DNA of 64,000 nucleotides from Lachnospiraceae bacterium (GCA_017473905.1 JAFUJA010000029.1:62001-126000), one strand, 5' to 3'. Shown: positions 19,716 through 31,410, numbered from the stretch's first letter. Notes: generated by a model not told the origin, from the letters alone. Made by a program: numbers and translations.

Positions 19716-19744
19716 ATTATACAATGAATTCTAAAATTTGGTAA
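19716..19744 (-). promoter_or_regulatory. Promoter of the Tudor-like/SGNH gene pair
   Basis: On the minus strand TTACCA, 17 bases, TATAAT, about 100 bases upstream of the gene starting at 19613. Confidence 0.5.
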
Positions 19745-19762
19745 GTCAAAAAATGTAAAAAA

Positions 19763-21766
19763 TTATTCCGCAAGGTTAGCAATATCGTAACTTAAATCAA
19801 TCAGTTTACGGTCATACGTCTGGAAGAAACGCTCAAAAATTCTGGCTGTAATCAGTTCCACTTCTTCCTTCCTTGCATTCATGAGAATGATTAAAAACTG
19901 CTCCCCGCCAAACCGGGTACTGACATCAACAGTACGAAGTACGGACTGTATGGTCTTTTCCATACATTTCATGGCATATTCTTTCTCATCAATGCTCATG
20001 GTTTCCTTTTCCTTGGAATTTAAGGTGAGCATGATTAACTGCATTTTATAATCATATCGTTTGATCAACTGGTTAATAAAATCATAAATCTTCGTAAATT
20101 CCCGATATTCCACCTTCAAAGCGCCGCTCTGGGAAGCCTGTAACTTCAGATTGATGACAAGACGTTCCAGATCCACGGAAGTTTTCTGTTCAGCAGTGGC
20201 GATTTCTTTACTGTAAAAACGGTAGCCGCATTTTCCGCCTCTTTTTATCTGATACAGAGCTTTATCTGCGTGTTTTAAAGTTTCTGCATATACGTCTCCC
20301 GGCTTGGTCATACACAATCCTATGGACAGGGAAGAAGCCGAAAGATATACATTCTGTTCCTTGCGCTCCGCAAAAATTTCCTGCACCTTTTGAATCTGTT
20401 CTTCCGCCTCTTCCTTGGTGACTCCCTTCATGTAATACAGGAATTCATCGCCTCCCAAACGGGAAACAATGGTATTCTCACCCACCTCGGAAAGAACTTC
20501 TCCGACGGTCATTAATGCATAATCTCCTGCAAGGTGTCCCATGGTATCGTTGGTTCTCTTCAGATTATCCAAATCTACAAAAGCAAGACAACCGGGCATT
20601 TCTTCCATAGCCTTCTCGATTCTTTCTTCGCCGGTTCTGCGGTTTAAAAGTCCCGTCAGATAATCCGGTGCCTCTGTCTTCTGCGCTTCTTCTTCTATAC
20701 TTTTCATAATCTGATGAATCAGGGCATAACTTTCTCCGGAAAAAGTTCCTGTCATGTTAATATGCGCCTCATCAATCACCAGACGGTTTTCATCCATTAA
20801 TTTTACAAAAATATCAAGAAGTTCAGGATCAAACTGGCTACCCTTTCCTTCTATCAGTTCTTTCCGAACAACACTGACGGGGAGGCTGTCTCGATAGGTT
20901 CTTTTACTATTCATGGCATCGTATGCATCGGCGATCGCAATGATACGTGCCACCTCGGGTATTTCTTTCCCCTTCAGTCCGCTGGGATATCCCTTACCAT
21001 CATATCTCTCATGATGATATTTTGCCCCGGCATCCACGCTGGAAATTGTCTCAATTTCCCGAAGGATTTCACCGCCTATGGTGGTATGGGATTTTACGAT
21101 GTTATACTCTGCCTCTGTTAATTTTCCCGGCTTATTTAAAACATGATCCGGAATACCGATTTTACCGATATCATGTAAAAGAGCAATGTACTTCAAATTC
21201 TGTACCTGCTCATCTTCCCAGCCCATTTCGGTAGCAAGAAGAGCACTGTATTCCGCAACACGAACAGAATGCCCCTTGGTATAACTGTCCTTCGCCTCAA
21301 TCATACTTGCAATGGTCGCAATAATCTCAAAAGAGAGCTGCTCTACCTGAATGGTTTTTTCTTCCACCTTCTCTTCCAGACTCCGGGTCAGTTCTTCCAG
21401 ACGCAAAATTCTGTCCACACGGTTTCGCATTACCTCCGGTACAAAAGGCTTACGAATAAAATCAACCGCCCCCTGCTCCAGGCCTTTTAATTCACTTTCT
21501 GCTTCCACCGCTGCCGTAAGATACACCACAGGGACATTTTTTCCGTTCTCCAGTTTTTTTATTGCCTCATGCGTTTCAAATCCATCCATTTCCGGCATCA
21601 TAACGTCCAGCAAAACCAGATCTACCTTGTTATTTTCCAGAAATTTAAGTGCCTGGGCACCGGATTTCACAAGGAAGGTCTTATAGTAAGATTTTAAAAC
21701 ACTTTCTGCAAATTTCAGATTGGTAGCAGAATCATCAACCACCAGAATACATTTTTTATTCTCCAC
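19763..21766 (-). CDS. Response regulator REC-HD-GYP-GGDEF-degenerate GGDEF
   Basis: 667 residues with four modules. REC: residues 1-120, phosphoacceptor D54 in [16 protein letters not shown] phosphodiesterase: about 145-330, HDIGKIG with H198-D199 and [11 protein letters not shown] at 251-261. GGDEF cyclase: about 365-520, RLGGDEF at 436-442, no RxxD I-site. The last 120 residues form a shortened second GGDEF-like domain, ending in [11 protein letters not shown] (620-624), in which Asp-Glu is replaced by Glu-Gln. One protein thus appears able both to make and to break c-di-GMP, with phosphorylation from the kinase encoded next to it. The start overlaps the kinase stop by 11 bases. Confidence 0.9.
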   Translation of the reverse strand: MENKKCILVVDDSATNLKFAESVLKSYYKTFLVKSGAQALKFLENNKVDLVLLDVMMPEMDGFETHEAIKKLENGKNVPVVYLTAAVEAESELKGLEQGAVDFIRKPFVPEVMRNRVDRILRLEELTRSLEEKVEEKTIQVEQLSFEIIATIASMIEAKDSYTKGHSVRVAEYSALLATEMGWEDEQVQNLKYIALLHDIGKIGIPDHVLNKPGKLTEAEYNIVKSHTTIGGEILREIETISSVDAGAKYHHERYDGKGYPSGLKGKEIPEVARIIAIADAYDAMNSKRTYRDSLPVSVVRKELIEGKGSQFDPELLDIFVKLMDENRLVIDEAHINMTGTFSGESYALIHQIMKSIEEEAQKTEAPDYLTGLLNRRTGEERIEKAMEEMPGCLAFVDLDNLKRTNDTMGHLAGDYALMTVGEVLSEVGENTIVSRLGGDEFLYYMKGVTKEEAEEQIQKVQEIFAERKEQNVYLSASSLSIGLCMTKPGDVYAETLKHADKALYQIKRGGKCGYRFYSKEIATAEQKTSVDLERLVINLKLQASQSGALKVEYREFTKIYDFINQLIKRYDYKMQLIMLTLNSKEKETMSIDEKEYAMKCMEKTIQSVLRTVDVSTRFGGEQFLIILMNARKEEVELITARIFERFFQTYDRKLIDLSYDIANLAE

Positions 21767-24614
21767 TTTCGTACCCCCGTAATATGTGAATTACTTCCTC
21801 ATATTCGTACTCATCCACCGCATCTCTTATTTTACGGATAAGACTCCTGTCTTCCTCTGTGAAATGGCATCCCGCGATTTCAGCAAGCAGCTGCTCCGCA
21901 ACCTCAGCATCCATATCGGAACATGCATGAATCATGCTCTCTTTCCAGCTTTCGGATAAAATCTCCGTCTCACCGGTCTTGGCTTCTTTCTCAGCTTCTT
22001 CCGAACTCCGGGCAAAGTAATTGTCCAAAGCGCCGAGCACCTTTTTACAACAATCCATAAAAGAGGAATACTTCGCCGAAATATACACCAAATCTTCTTT
22101 TTTGCCCGCCGCTTCCATTTCTTTTGCCATCTCTGACAGCTCCATGGCACCGATATTGGCCGATGCAGACTTCAGGCTGTGAACATCTATGGTAAAATTC
22201 TTCCAGTCTTCTGCATTTTTAGCTTCGGTAATACGCTCCATAACAGCCGGAAGCTGATTATAAAACACCCTTAAAATACCCAGATAGGATTCTTCATCCA
22301 GATGCTTCATTGCCGTAGCGGTATCCAGACCTTCAATCTCTAATACGGCTGAAACAGTCTGCATCTCTACCGAAATGTTTGTCTCAGAAGAATCCTCTTC
22401 AAATTCTTCTTCGCCCATACCGTCTGCAAGATACTTACGCACTACATTTTCCAGTTCCTCTACATCAATAGGCTTTGCCACATAATCACAGAACCCGGCA
22501 GCGAGAAGTTCTTCCCTTGCGCCGTAAACCGCATTCGCCGTCAGTGCCACTACCGGAACGGTTTTACAATAAGGAATATCCAGCTTTCTGATTTCTGCCG
22601 TCGTTTGCACACCATCCATTTCCGGCATCATATGGTCCATAAAAATCAACTGATATTCGTTATTTTTGATTTTTTCGAGAGCCTCTTTTCCGCTTGAAGC
22701 CAGTTCCGTAACCAGCTTATAAGGCTCCAGCAGCTTATCCGCAATGGTAAGGTTTATCAGGTTATCATCCACGATAAGAACCTTCTTCCCTGCTGCGCTT
22801 TTTATAAAATGCGGTCTAAAAATACCTGTATTTCCACCTTCCTGTAAAATTCCCAGTTCGGAAAGTTTTAACGGTGTTTTATCCGCAACTTTCTGTATCA
22901 TTTCCATGGTAAAAACAGATCCTTCTCCGTAAACGCTGGTTACACCAATGGAACCGCCCATCATTTCACACAAGTTTTTAGAAATGGAAAGTCCCAGACC
23001 GGTTCCCTGTACGGACTGGTTTTTTCTCAAATCCACCTGATTAAAAGCATTAAACAGCTTACCAATATCCTCTTCCTTAATGCCGATTCCCGTATCTTTT
23101 ACACGGAAGATAAGTTTTATGCGGTCTTCTTCCATCTCTTCCGCTTCCACACAAAGCCGGACATAGCCTTCTTTCGTAAATTTAACCGCATTGCCCAGAA
23201 TATTAACCAGAACCTGTTTTACGCGAATCATGTCACCGTAAACCAGCCTGGGAATATTATCTCCGATTTCACACTCCAGACGCACTACGCCTTCCGCGAG
23301 TCTTGTTTTCATCATCAGGATAACATCCGTCAAAAGGGAATCCAGTTCATATTCACCTTCTACCAGTTCATACTTTCCTGCTTCTATTTTGGTGATATCC
23401 AGAATGTCATTTATGATTTCAAGCAATCCGTTTCCGGCATTTCGAATCTGTTTGATTCCGGAGGCAATTTCATGATCCGGATTTTTACGCAGTAAAATTT
23501 CACTCATACCGATAATGGAGTTCATCGGCGTACGGATTTCATGGCTCATATTGGCCAAAAATGCACTTTTGGCATTGTTTGCCCGAACCGCATCTTCCTT
23601 GGCAAGCTGAAGTTCTTCAGCAAAACGTCCTGCTTTTATATGATTTAAGTAGCTGGTGGTACAAAAATAAGCCACTGCCACAAATATCAATGCCGAAACA
23701 GCAATATTCCGATATAAATTGGTACGCACCCGCAGAAACATATCCGAAGACTCAACAATCATGATAACGTACCAGCTCTCTTTTACATTGCTTTTAAAAA
23801 CCTGACATTCCTTTCCGTCAATTTCCATGGCAAAGGAGTCTCCCTGAGAAGCCACCACATTTTGCACCAGCTTTTGCATGTCACTCCCTGCATATGCTTC
23901 ATCCTCAAGAAAGTTTACGCCGCATAATTCCCGTTCCGGATGTGCTACCACAAGACCGTTCTCGTTTACGACAAATCCGTATCCGTTACCCTTTAACTGT
24001 ATACTTTCTGCCAGTTCCTGTATTTCATTTAAAGTAACATCCATGGAAAGAACGCTTTTACCATCGGATAAAACCTTACTTACGGAAATAATAATATTTC
24101 CGGTCTGTGCATCCACATAGGGAGGAATCAGAACCAGCTCCCTGTTTTCGTTCTCGACAGCCATACGGTACCAGAGGCGGTCCTTGGGGTTATAATCTTT
24201 GTTGGGAACCCAGCCCCAGCCATCCACATATGTATCCTGTATCACACCGTAAATACCCGTAAAATTCTCATTTACTCTTCCGGCATAATTGTTAGATGCC
24301 ATAGTAAGATATACTTCTATGGATTTCGCCGAAGTATTCCTTGCGATAAGATATTCCACAGTCTGCAGAGTTGCTTCCAGGGTTTCATCCGCCCGTACCA
24401 GAAAATTATACATATTTTCGGACTTTTCTTTTACGGTTGCCTCTCCCATAGTTACCGCATCCTGCTTTGCATAAGTATAAAAGGAGTTGAAAGTATAAAA
24501 CACAATCAACGCCATAAGCAAAAGTGTCAGTATCATAGTAGAACAGTATTTTAAAAATTCTTTTCTGTTGGTCTTTTTCATTTTACATTTTCCGCTTTTC
24601 ACACATGTTTTCAT
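21756..24614 (-). CDS. Hybrid sensor histidine kinase with Cache, REC and HPt domains
   Basis: 952 residues. A membrane helix at about 22-42 and another near 305-325 enclose an extracellular dCache-type sensor. HisKA follows with phosphoacceptor H358 ([15 protein letters not shown]), then a HATPase domain ([18 protein letters not shown]). A REC domain carries D660 ([11 protein letters not shown]), and an HPt domain carries H812 ([13 protein letters not shown]). A last helical tail of about 60 residues is unassigned. This is a complete multistep phosphorelay within one chain. The overlapping REC-HD-GYP-GGDEF gene downstream is the obvious output. Start could also be the ATG at residue 12 (24581). 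Confidence 0.92.
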   Translation of the reverse strand: MKTCVKSGKCKMKKTNRKEFLKYCSTMILTLLLMALIVFYTFNSFYTYAKQDAVTMGEATVKEKSENMYNFLVRADETLEATLQTVEYLIARNTSAKSIEVYLTMASNNYAGRVNENFTGIYGVIQDTYVDGWGWVPNKDYNPKDRLWYRMAVENENRELVLIPPYVDAQTGNIIISVSKVLSDGKSVLSMDVTLNEIQELAESIQLKGNGYGFVVNENGLVVAHPERELCGVNFLEDEAYAGSDMQKLVQNVVASQGDSFAMEIDGKECQVFKSNVKESWYVIMIVESSDMFLRVRTNLYRNIAVSALIFVAVAYFCTTSYLNHIKAGRFAEELQLAKEDAVRANNAKSAFLANMSHEIRTPMNSIIGMSEILLRKNPDHEIASGIKQIRNAGNGLLEIINDILDITKIEAGKYELVEGEYELDSLLTDVILMMKTRLAEGVVRLECEIGDNIPRLVYGDMIRVKQVLVNILGNAVKFTKEGYVRLCVEAEEMEEDRIKLIFRVKDTGIGIKEEDIGKLFNAFNQVDLRKNQSVQGTGLGLSISKNLCEMMGGSIGVTSVYGEGSVFTMEMIQKVADKTPLKLSELGILQEGGNTGIFRPHFIKSAAGKKVLIVDDNLINLTIADKLLEPYKLVTELASSGKEALEKIKNNEYQLIFMDHMMPEMDGVQTTAEIRKLDIPYCKTVPVVALTANAVYGAREELLAAGFCDYVAKPIDVEELENVVRKYLADGMGEEEFEEDSSETNISVEMQTVSAVLEIEGLDTATAMKHLDEESYLGILRVFYNQLPAVMERITEAKNAEDWKNFTIDVHSLKSASANIGAMELSEMAKEMEAAGKKEDLVYISAKYSSFMDCCKKVLGALDNYFARSSEEAEKEAKTGETEILSESWKESMIHACSDMDAEVAEQLLAEIAGCHFTEEDRSLIRKIRDAVDEYEYEEVIHILRGYESGE

Positions 24615-24785
24615 TCTTCGAAATATCTAAATCCGATAAAATGACTCGATATCATTTTACTATAGCAATAGTCAAAATCCAATAATTTTATCAATTTTCC
24701 CGTCTTTGCAAAAAAATTTTTGTAAAAATATGCAATTTAACGGAGTCAAAATTGTAGCATTCCCATAATAAAATATTTACACAGT

Positions 24786-24818
24786 AAAACAGCCCCCATA
24801 TCAATGGAAGCTGTTTTT
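24786..24818 (-). terminator. Terminator of the chemoreceptor gene
   Basis: On the minus strand AAAACAGCTTCC ... GGGGGCTGTTTT, five bases past the stop codon. The T run is short, so confidence is moderate. Confidence 0.6.
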
Positions 24819-24822
24819 CATC

Positions 24823-26940
24823 TTATTTTGCACTCATTTTCATTTCAACGTATTCACAAATCTTCATATTGTCCGCAGGCATTCTGCAGCCTACTATGTA
24901 TCTGCCGTTATCGTTGGTTACACGAATGATGGTTCCGCTTAAAACACTTTCTCCCGGCAAATCAAATCCTTCGATTTCCAGTTCAATAAAGCTTCCTATT
25001 GCATTTACCAAATCACCGTCAAAGCATCCGAAAGCAAAACCACCGGCACTTAAATTAACCATGTTACCTTTTATAGGAGGCTTTCCGCCGGGTAATTTGA
25101 CACTACAGGAATTCTTCATGGGAAGTCTTGGATACTTTCTTCTGTGGGCAACCTTGGGATTTTCCTGAAGGGTTACCATATAACCGCTTCCGCCGTCAAA
25201 AGATGCTTCCGTTACGGAAACATGCTCCCATACATACATCGCATTGTCTACAATAACACGGATTTCATATCCGCTCTTCCGGTCAGTACTACGGAAAAAT
25301 TCATCCCCGGAATTGTTCCTGTTAATGTAAACTTTACTTCCGTCAATCAGGCTTACCTCTGCTTTATATTCTCTTCCGTCAGCCTTCTCACCCCGGTATT
25401 CCACAAAGGAAAGCCGCATGCCCTTCTGAACATCTTTTACACCCATAAATCCACCGGCTCCAAGTTCTTCCATAAGCTTACCGATGACGCTTTCTATTTT
25501 AACAACGTTACGGGTGGTTTCCGCATATTTGCTCAACATGGTCTGGGTGGTTTCTTCGGATACGGAAACACTTTCATTCATGGTCACCATGAGGTCTTTT
25601 ACGATATTCATGTTCTCAACCATGTTTTTGTTGGAGTCTTCCACCTGACGAATTGCTCCGTCAACAACCTTGATATCCTCGCCAAGCTGTTTGGAGTCTC
25701 TGGTAATTTCCGACACACTGCTATTTACCTGTTTCATCTTTTCCAGAGTTTCGGATATCAACGCAAGAATAACGGTAACGGATTCCGTCATTTTATCAGA
25801 AGTACTTTCCAGATGTTCCATAGCAGACATAATGCTGGTAGAAGAATCCTGTGTTCCGTTACTTAAGTTACGGATTTCATCTGCCACAACCGCAAAACCT
25901 TTTCCGGCCTCTCCGGCTCTTGCTGCTTCAATGGACGCATTTAAAGATAAAAGGTTAGTCTGGGTTGAAATTTCTTCAATCGTACTTGTTTCCAGTTTTA
26001 CCTTTTCAAACTGTTCTTTGAACGCCTTCAGAATCTGTTCTACCTCAGCGGACAACTCTGCCATACGATTGGTGGATTCCATTACACTGGCAAGTTCCCT
26101 GGAACTAACCTCCGCATGTTGTGTGGCACCGTTAATCAGGCCTACAATGCTGTCTGTCAGATCCGCAACATGAGTCACCTGACTGTCAATATTCCGGGTC
26201 ATGTCCACGGTAGATTCTATCTTTTTATTCAATATTTTGTTTTTATCCGTTAAATCTTCCATGCTGTGAACCACATCACCGGCTCCCGTACGGTTTTCTT
26301 CCGCCAGTTCACGCACAACGGTAATACCGTCAACAATGGTGGTGCTTGCTGTTTTTACCTGTTCTACCGTGGTAACAACACGGTTCAGGTTGTTTTTTAC
26401 ATCGCCAAGCATTGCACCATCCACGTAGTTTAAGTGGTTAATGGAAAGAGTATAACCAATATAACAGAGAACAATAACTGCCAGCTGGATTTCATAATCC
26501 GTAATATTCTGGGGGGCAGTCATTCCCTCACAAACGCATTTTATGATATATGCAACCAGTATCAGTACATTGGCAATACCCGAAAGAATCATCAGATTGC
26601 GTCGCTTATACAGTACCAGCATACTCATTACAGGCAGAGAGTACATTACCGTCAGCGTCGTATTGGTGGTTAGTAGGACAAATGCATAAAAAATGCCGTA
26701 GCCTACCGCTATAATGTAACGATACCAACTTGTTCCCCATCCTTTTACAACCAGGGTTATAAGACCTACTAAAAAAGGTACCCAGCAAAATCCGATAAAA
26801 ACAAGGAAAAAAGGAACGGTTCGTGAGCCCTTGATTACTTCTATGGTGTAAGCAATCATTAAAACGGTATTGATTACGAGCCAGATTGAAAGTGCTTTGA
26901 TATTGGAACTTCTTGCGTACTGTTGTTCTTTTTTATTCAT
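24823..26940 (-). CDS. Methyl-accepting chemotaxis protein with C-terminal PilZ domain
   Basis: 705 residues. The N-terminus (about 15-175) has six membrane helices and no large extracellular loop, so the sensor is intramembrane or cytoplasmic. A long coiled coil carries the MCP signalling tip ([35 protein letters not shown], split here only by the hairpin turn). After about residue 585 comes a PilZ domain with the c-di-GMP motif HRRKYPRLP (R-x3-R) and [11 protein letters not shown] linker between them (about 495-580) resembles the YcgR N-terminal fold. The arrangement should let c-di-GMP alter chemotactic signalling directly. Terminator at 24786. Confidence 0.9.
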   Translation of the reverse strand: MNKKEQQYARSSNIKALSIWLVINTVLMIAYTIEVIKGSRTVPFFLVFIGFCWVPFLVGLITLVVKGWGTSWYRYIIAVGYGIFYAFVLLTTNTTLTVMYSLPVMSMLVLYKRRNLMILSGIANVLILVAYIIKCVCEGMTAPQNITDYEIQLAVIVLCYIGYTLSINHLNYVDGAMLGDVKNNLNRVVTTVEQVKTASTTIVDGITVVRELAEENRTGAGDVVHSMEDLTDKNKILNKKIESTVDMTRNIDSQVTHVADLTDSIVGLINGATQHAEVSSRELASVMESTNRMAELSAEVEQILKAFKEQFEKVKLETSTIEEISTQTNLLSLNASIEAARAGEAGKGFAVVADEIRNLSNGTQDSSTSIMSAMEHLESTSDKMTESVTVILALISETLEKMKQVNSSVSEITRDSKQLGEDIKVVDGAIRQVEDSNKNMVENMNIVKDLMVTMNESVSVSEETTQTMLSKYAETTRNVVKIESVIGKLMEELGAGGFMGVKDVQKGMRLSFVEYRGEKADGREYKAEVSLIDGSKVYINRNNSGDEFFRSTDRKSGYEIRVIVDNAMYVWEHVSVTEASFDGGSGYMVTLQENPKVAHRRKYPRLPMKNSCSVKLPGGKPPIKGNMVNLSAGGFAFGCFDGDLVNAIGSFIELEIEGFDLPGESVLSGTIIRVTNDNGRYIVGCRMPADNMKICEYVEMKMSAK

Positions 26941-27102
26941 GGCAACTCCTCCGGTTTTCTCTTGATGTAATATTATTATTTTACCCTTTTATACAGGAAA
27001 CTTCAATAGAAAAGGCGCTAAGTTTTTAAGGTTGTAAAATATGCTATTCTCAGCCGAAAAAATCTGTTATAGTAATAAAGAATACATGCAAAGGAAACCG
27101 AC

Positions 27103-28425
27103 ATGAAATCATTAAAAACAACACTTCCCAAGTACATACTGCTTTGTCTCGGACTCATTTTGGGGCTTACCCTGATGCAAATGACGGCACTTGTGGCAGT
27201 CGCCGTGATTCCCGTGGACAGCATTCAGACAAATATGGAAGCTTCTGCAGACTTTCTCTGTGAGAAGCCGGTATTTTTTCAATTAGATGAAAGCCATTCC
27301 GGTTCCGTCATTGACCGGTATGCAGACTCCATCCTGCTTAATATTCTGTATTGCTATGACAGCTCCCATCCTCTGGAATCCGTTATGCGCTCTGCATATT
27401 ACTACACAGCGGAACAGAATGAGAATGAAAATCTTTCCGATGCGGTTTATGGTAATATATCCGCCAATAAGGAATACTCCCGTTACTGGCACGGCTCCAT
27501 CGTTATTCTCCGTCCCCTGCTTACGTTTCTGACGCTTCCGCAGATTTACATTCTTTTAGGTTGCGTAATGCTGCTTTTATTTGCGGCACTTCTCTTTTCC
27601 GTATGGAAGAAGCTGGGTTGGGCTCCCGTTCTGCCTCTTTTATTTGGAAGCATCCTTATGTCCTTCCGGTATATTCCCTTCAGTCTGGAATACACCTGGA
27701 CCATACCGGTTATGATAATTTCCACGATTATACTTTTGTGGGGGTACGAACATTACGAGAAAAAGCAAAAAGCCACCCCTTTTCTCCTTGTTCTCTTTCT
27801 CGTAACCGGAAGCATAACCGCATATTTGGATTTCCTGACAACGGAAACCCTTACCTTACTGGTTCCTCTGGCTTTTTATCTTGCTCTTTCCCATAAAAAT
27901 GCTCCCGTAGAGAAATTCCGCGACGGCATAAAAAGACTGCTTCCCCCCGGCATTGCCTGGGTTAGCGGTTATCTTTCCTGCTGGCCTTGCAAATGGATGC
28001 TTGCAACCCTTATCCTGAAAGAAAACGCATTTGCTGCAGCTTTAAACCAGGCCGGAGAGCGTGTTTACGGGGAAGTGGATATAACCGGATTTTTGAAATA
28101 TCCCCTGACTCTTATGCGGAATTTAGGTTGCGTTTTTCCTTTTCACTATGCCGGATTGTATGCGTTCATTCCCATATTGACAGTTGTTCTGGGAATCGCC
28201 GGTTTCTTTTATCTTTTCCATAAAAAAAATACGCTGGCTTTATCCGGCATTTATTTCCTTTTGATGCTGGTGCCGTATGTACGTTTCCTTGTACTTGCCA
28301 ACCACGCATATTTACATTGCTTCTTTACATACCGGGCACAGTTTGCCTCCGTAATCTGTCTGGGATTTATTCTGATTTACGGAACAGACGCCGCCTTTTT
28401 TAAGAAGAAAAGGAGGAAGAAATGA
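27103..28425 (+). CDS. Polytopic membrane protein of unknown function
   Basis: 440 residues with about ten predicted membrane helices and a large extracellular loop after the first (about 35-130, including FQLDESHSGSVIDRYADSILLNILYCYDS, shortened sense). It ends in a basic cluster (KKKRRKK) facing the cytoplasm. This pattern resembles GT-C type or lipid-sugar handling proteins, but no catalytic motif was identified. It overlaps the next gene, a GT2 enzyme, by four bases (ATGA), so both likely act on the same lipid-linked sugar. Confidence 0.75.
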   Translation: MKSLKTTLPKYILLCLGLILGLTLMQMTALVAVAVIPVDSIQTNMEASADFLCEKPVFFQLDESHSGSVIDRYADSILLNILYCYDSSHPLESVMRSAYYYTAEQNENENLSDAVYGNISANKEYSRYWHGSIVILRPLLTFLTLPQIYILLGCVMLLLFAALLFSVWKKLGWAPVLPLLFGSILMSFRYIPFSLEYTWTIPVMIISTIILLWGYEHYEKKQKATPFLLVLFLVTGSITAYLDFLTTETLTLLVPLAFYLALSHKNAPVEKFRDGIKRLLPPGIAWVSGYLSCWPCKWMLATLILKENAFAAALNQAGERVYGEVDITGFLKYPLTLMRNLGCVFPFHYAGLYAFIPILTVVLGIAGFFYLFHKKNTLALSGIYFLLMLVPYVRFLVLANHAYLHCFFTYRAQFASVICLGFILIYGTDAAFFKKKRRKK

Positions 28426-29126
28426 CAAACAGACCCACTTCCGCACAGCCGGAGCTGACCATATTAATGCCCTGCCTAAACGAAGAAGAAAACATAGCTT
28501 ACGCAATCCGCAGTGCAATGAAATTTCTGAGCGAAAATAAAATCCATGGTGAAGTACTGATTGCAGACAACCAAAGCAGTGATGCCTCCGTAAAAATTGC
28601 CATGCAGGAAGGAGCGCGGGTTATTTCCGAACCGGTTCCCGGGTACGGAAGCACTCTCCGGGCAGGAATCAATGCCGCCAAAGGTACCTATATCATCATG
28701 GGAGACTGCGACTCCACCTATGACTTCGCAAATCTCACCTCATTTTGGGAAGCATTATGCAGCGGAGCCGACTTTGTCATCGGAAACCGTTTTGCAGGCG
28801 GAATCGAGAAAGGTGCCATGCCTTTTAGCCATCGTTTTATCGGTGTGCCGGTTTTATCTTTTCTTGGTCGCATCCGTTTTAAAACCAAGGTCAAAGACTT
28901 CCATTGCGGTTTAAGAGGCTTCCGCAGCGACATCGCCCGGTCACTTCCTTTTCAGACCACAGGCATGGAATTTGCCACGGAAATGATTGCCTTGTTTGCA
29001 TCATCCGAAGCGACGATAAAAGAAGTGCCTACCGCATTGAAAGTAAGCCAAAACCCGAGACGCCCCCATCTGAAAGCAGTGCGGGACGGCTTACGGCATT
29101 TAAAGTATATTTTATTCTTAAAATAA
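28422..29126 (+). CDS. Glycosyltransferase family 2 (dolichol-phosphate-mannose-synthase-like)
   Basis: 234 residues, GT-A fold without membrane helices. ELTILMPCLNEEENIAYAI and EVLIADNQSSDAS give the nucleotide-binding half; MGDCDSTYDF is the DxD region; the loop GNRFAGGIEKGAMPFSHR and the C-terminal RRPHLKAVRDGLRHL fit polyprenyl-phosphate sugar transferases of the DPM1/GtrB type. Probably loads a sugar onto undecaprenyl phosphate for the membrane protein encoded just upstream. Confidence 0.86.
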   Translation: MTNRPTSAQPELTILMPCLNEEENIAYAIRSAMKFLSENKIHGEVLIADNQSSDASVKIAMQEGARVISEPVPGYGSTLRAGINAAKGTYIIMGDCDSTYDFANLTSFWEALCSGADFVIGNRFAGGIEKGAMPFSHRFIGVPVLSFLGRIRFKTKVKDFHCGLRGFRSDIARSLPFQTTGMEFATEMIALFASSEATIKEVPTALKVSQNPRRPHLKAVRDGLRHLKYILFLK

Positions 29127-29163
29127 AATCCCCCATGGTGTCATACCACCATAGGGGATTTGT
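29127..29163. terminator. Bidirectional terminator after the GT2 gene
   Basis: AATCCCCCATGGTG, loop TCATA, CCACCATAGGGGATT. It lies between convergent genes. Confidence 0.75.
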
Positions 29164-29168
29164 TGTAT

Positions 29169-31358
29169 TTAGCTCTTTTTAAGAGGAACATCACTTAAAA
29201 AATTTCTCATTTCTTCAGCCTCCTCAATTGCATTTTTTAATGATTCCACATCATAATTTGCCAAATGATTACGAAGCTTTTCAAGATGTTCCATCCATTC
29301 CTTATCAAGATTATCTGCTGCTGCATTAAATGCCTTCTGTGTATCATCCCAATACTTCTCTATACTTCGAAAAAGTTCGTCTAAGACATGATTTTTTTCG
29401 CAGGTCTTAATAAACTGTGATGCAACTTTCTTTTCCCAGCTTCCTGTGGTAAGGGCAAATACTGCAATTGCCGCAATAAAAGCAAGTGCAATGCCTAATA
29501 CAACAGGACCACCGATGGAAGCAACTGCTGAAATTGCCGCAGCCGTTCCTCCTACAGAGATACCCAGCGCAGATAAAAGACTGACACCTTTTGCAACTAA
29601 AATATAACCGCCCAGATTTCCGCAGGTTGCAGCCCAGAAAGCCAAAGCCCCATAAGTGGCAACACCTGCAAGACCTGCTGCAAAAGCCTGTTCCTTTCTA
29701 AAGGGAGGCACCTTAAAAGAAACGCTTCCCACATTTACTTTCGTACTTTCTTCAAAACCCTTCAGAAATTCATCAATGTCCTTTTTCACATGATTGGTTT
29801 TTGCTTTTAAAATGTGATTTGCTTCATCCTGAAGAAGTCCGGATATATAATTACTAAACATCTGAAGATCTTCTTTTTTCTTCTTTACCTTTTTCGCTTT
29901 AATAAGCTCTATCAAACGGTCCGAATTGATGATAGCGTTATATGCCTGCCTCATTTCAGAGATGCTTTCTTTCCTGTATGTCTTCATTTTTTCGGAAATT
30001 TCCTGACGATTTTTCAAGAATTCAGCCTTGCGGTCAGGTTCCTTGTTATCATACTCTTTTAACAGTTCTTCGCACTGCGCCCGGTCCTGTAAAAGCTTTT
30101 CAAAATTAGCTATTGCATCTGCAAGCAAATCATCCTTGTCCTTTATCCACTCCTGTATCATTTTCGTTCCGCGGGCTTCCACAATTTTAGGAAGTTTTTC
30201 AAGCAAAGCAGACAAATCTTTACGGAACCGTTCACAAAGAAGATTATCATTTGAGGTATATGTGTAAAACCGTTTTGAAAAGTAATCCTTATTTCCGTTC
30301 CAGAATCCGGGGGAACACGAATTCTCAAATCTTTCACATCCGGAACTTAATATATACTCCAGTGATTTTCTGTTACCGTTATCAACAACATGTGCCTGTG
30401 AAGCTACAACATAAAGATTATCCAGATATTTTACACCACAATCTTCATATTCGGACAAATTCGGCAGAGAATAAATAGCATTCTGGACATAGGATATGTC
30501 TTCACTTCTCATAAAACCATTGGCAATAGACAAATACACAATAACATCAGCCTTGTCCTTTTCCTGCAAAGAAAGCGAATCGTCTGCCTCACGATCCCCG
30601 GTTCCGTATCCGGGCAAATCAACAACATCACAGTTTAAAAGCATATTGCTGTCAATAAACACAACTGCAGACGTCGCCTGGCTTTTGGCAAAATGTTCTC
30701 CCTTTCTTGTCCCATATGTATTCAGCAAATCAAAATTTCCACTGGTCAAACGAAGCGACCGACAGTATTTTTCATCCGATAATCTGGTATCATCCCATAC
30801 CCTGCTTTCCTCATCGGATTTAAAAATCCATACATCCTCGTCCATGTACGCAGGACGGTCATTGATATGTTTAACATATACGGCAATTGCAGTTGCCGGA
30901 GTCCAGTGGGCAGGCATTTTACTACTGCCGAGAAGTGTATTAATCATCGTACTCTTACCCACATCAGATCTTCCGACAAAAGCCACTTTCGGTTTGCGAA
31001 TTCCCTTTTCAATTAATTCCGAAAGAGTTTCAACATCCTCTTTATAAGTGTCACTGCCCTTATAACTTTTAATATATTCTATTAAACTGCGACGAATAAA
31101 CTCCAGTTTACTCCATGTATAATCCGGATTTAAAGATTCCAATACCGGAGGCTGTATTTTTACCAATGAATCCAGAGAAATTCCAAAGTGTGTTGAAATT
31201 GCAATCAACACATCCAACGAAACCTTGCTCGGATCTGCTTCCATACGGGAAACCCGATCCTGACTGATTCCCACCTGCTTGGCAAACTCTTCCTGAGACA
31301 TTCCTGCTAACATATCTTCGCGAAATGTTTTTAAGTTAAAAATAATACCGTTTTCCAT
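29169..31358 (-). CDS. XRE-HTH fused to a dynamin-like GTPase
   Basis: 729 residues. The first 65 form an XRE/Cro helix-turn-helix (MSQEEFAKQVGISQDRVSRME, key helix 21-40). A GTPase domain follows: P-loop GRSDVGKST (129-137), switch threonine in TPATA, and G3 motif DLPGYG (247-252). A canonical NKxD is not evident; VASQAH near 320 may replace it. A long helical stalk (about 395-535) comes next. Residues 565-650 are a strongly hydrophobic Gly/Ala-rich segment, like the membrane hairpin of bacterial dynamin-like proteins, followed by a final helical region. DNA binding and membrane/GTPase parts in one chain is unusual. The promoter overlaps a perfect palindrome (31438-31471), suggesting autoregulation. 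Confidence 0.85.
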   Translation of the reverse strand: MENGIIFNLKTFREDMLAGMSQEEFAKQVGISQDRVSRMEADPSKVSLDVLIAISTHFGISLDSLVKIQPPVLESLNPDYTWSKLEFIRRSLIEYIKSYKGSDTYKEDVETLSELIEKGIRKPKVAFVGRSDVGKSTMINTLLGSSKMPAHWTPATAIAVYVKHINDRPAYMDEDVWIFKSDEESRVWDDTRLSDEKYCRSLRLTSGNFDLLNTYGTRKGEHFAKSQATSAVVFIDSNMLLNCDVVDLPGYGTGDREADDSLSLQEKDKADVIVYLSIANGFMRSEDISYVQNAIYSLPNLSEYEDCGVKYLDNLYVVASQAHVVDNGNRKSLEYILSSGCERFENSCSPGFWNGNKDYFSKRFYTYTSNDNLLCERFRKDLSALLEKLPKIVEARGTKMIQEWIKDKDDLLADAIANFEKLLQDRAQCEELLKEYDNKEPDRKAEFLKNRQEISEKMKTYRKESISEMRQAYNAIINSDRLIELIKAKKVKKKKEDLQMFSNYISGLLQDEANHILKAKTNHVKKDIDEFLKGFEESTKVNVGSVSFKVPPFRKEQAFAAGLAGVATYGALAFWAATCGNLGGYILVAKGVSLLSALGISVGGTAAAISAVASIGGPVVLGIALAFIAAIAVFALTTGSWEKKVASQFIKTCEKNHVLDELFRSIEKYWDDTQKAFNAAADNLDKEWMEHLEKLRNHLANYDVESLKNAIEEAEEMRNFLSDVPLKKS

Positions 31359-31410
31359 GTGTAACCCTCCTTCTTTTTATAGAAATTTTTGTTTCCCTTT
31401 TGTTATTTTT

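Noticed and set aside
25144..25866. Open frame of 240 codons antisense to the chemoreceptor
   Set aside because: Mirrors the coiled-coil codons of the chemoreceptor; no start signal.
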